Positions 5,056-5,333 of a stretch of DNA of 5,333 nt are shown piece after piece. This stretch comes from an uncultured Faecalibacterium sp. Its GTDB lineage: Bacteria > Bacillota > Clostridia > Oscillospirales > Ruminococcaceae. Below the pieces are notes generated by a model that was given only the letters and a program-made list of their open reading frames with translations, was not told where the DNA came from and made no database searches. Numbering within the stretch: the first letter of the stretch is position 1; each line of letters begins with the position of its first letter. The stretch is from contig CALDNF010000264.1 in the NCBI GenBank assembly GCA_937917475.1, forward strand, positions 1 through 5,333, in the 5' to 3' direction. Made by a program: the position numbers and the translations under genes.

Positions 5056-5333
5056 TCAGGCTGCCTTTGCCGGAGCAAAGACAAGAGCTTTCTTCCGTTT
5101 ATTCTGCATCGAACGAACGATGCAGCTGAGGGTGAAGTTAATAACAAAGTAGATGACACAGGCTGCGCCGAAGAGGACCATGACGTCCGAAACATTCACC
5201 ACACCCAGTCCGTTGTAAGTGCCGGCGGCACTCAGCAGCTGACGGATGCGGGCCATCAGCTCGATGGTTGCCACATTTGCCAGATAGGAAGAATCCTTGA
5301 TGGTGGTGATGACCTGACTGAGCAGGGTGGGCA
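5056..5333 (-). CDS. Amino-acid-type ABC transporter permease, C-terminal part (runs off the right edge)
   Basis: Inner-membrane subunit of what is probably a polar amino acid importer of the HisM/GlnP group, working with an ATPase and a substrate-binding lipoprotein that are not in the window. Only the last 91 residues are present. They begin PTLLSQVITTIKDSSYL, which fits the stretch after the EAA loop of this family (typically LPxLxxxxIxLIKDTSL), then ATIELMARIRQLLS, and a last membrane segment of about 21 residues (VMVLFGAACVIYFVINFTLSC). The tail is short and basic (RSMQNKRKK), as expected for a cytoplasmic C-terminus. The stop is TGA at 5058-5056 and a strong terminator follows, so this is the last gene of its transcript. 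The precise substrate cannot be told from this fragment. Confidence 0.85.
   Translation of the reverse strand, partial: PTLLSQVITTIKDSSYLANVATIELMARIRQLLSAAGTYNGLGVVNVSDVMVLFGAACVIYFVINFTLSCIVRSMQNKRKKALVFAPAKAA

Noticed and set aside
3662..5152. A 496-codon open frame on the plus strand
   Set aside because: It lies antisense to two well-supported genes and crosses a terminator and a promoter. Its composition is rich in His, Gly, Ala and Gln with no family resemblance, as expected for the complement of GC-rich coding sequence.

Overview
The window looks like chromosomal DNA from a moderately GC-rich Gram-positive gut anaerobe of the Oscillospiraceae/Ruminococcaceae, plausibly Faecalibacterium or a close relative. 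This is inferred from strong AGGAG-type ribosome binding sites, intrinsic terminators with U-tracts and the character of the proteins; no database search was run. I see no mobile element, CRISPR array, tRNA or rRNA, and no gene-free stretch longer than about 255 bases.

Layout, left to right. Positions 1-370 (minus) hold the N-terminal third of peptide chain release factor 2 (prfB), read without the programmed frameshift found in many bacteria. Its promoter lies inside a 255-base divergent intergenic region. Reading right from that region are a RING/zinc-ribbon membrane protein with a DUF2628-like C-terminal half (626-1600) and, 37 bases later, a GalU-family UTP-glucose-1-phosphate uridylyltransferase (1638-2513). 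A pair of hairpins (2525-2605) separates galU from a convergent three-gene operon on the minus strand.

The operon reads, in order of transcription, an aspartate dehydrogenase-like protein (NadX family, 4846-4046), a D-2-hydroxyacid dehydrogenase-fold protein (4030-3122) and a short CobA/CobO-type corrinoid adenosyltransferase (3122-2604). The genes are 15 bases apart or overlapping, with a promoter at about 4895-4924 and a terminator at 2525-2555. At the right edge is the C-terminal part of an amino-acid-type ABC transporter permease (minus, 5333-5056), closed by a 15-bp-stem terminator.

The most unusual part is the operon. Its middle gene keeps the dinucleotide-binding core of the 2-hydroxyacid dehydrogenase family but lacks the Arg, Glu and His expected at the catalytic positions. 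Two oxidoreductases that both look NADP-leaning are translationally linked to an enzyme that makes adenosylcobalamin, with no B12 riboswitch visible and no nadA/nadC next to the nadX-like gene. The left half is housekeeping (translation termination, UDP-glucose supply) plus one uncharacterised zinc-binding membrane protein.
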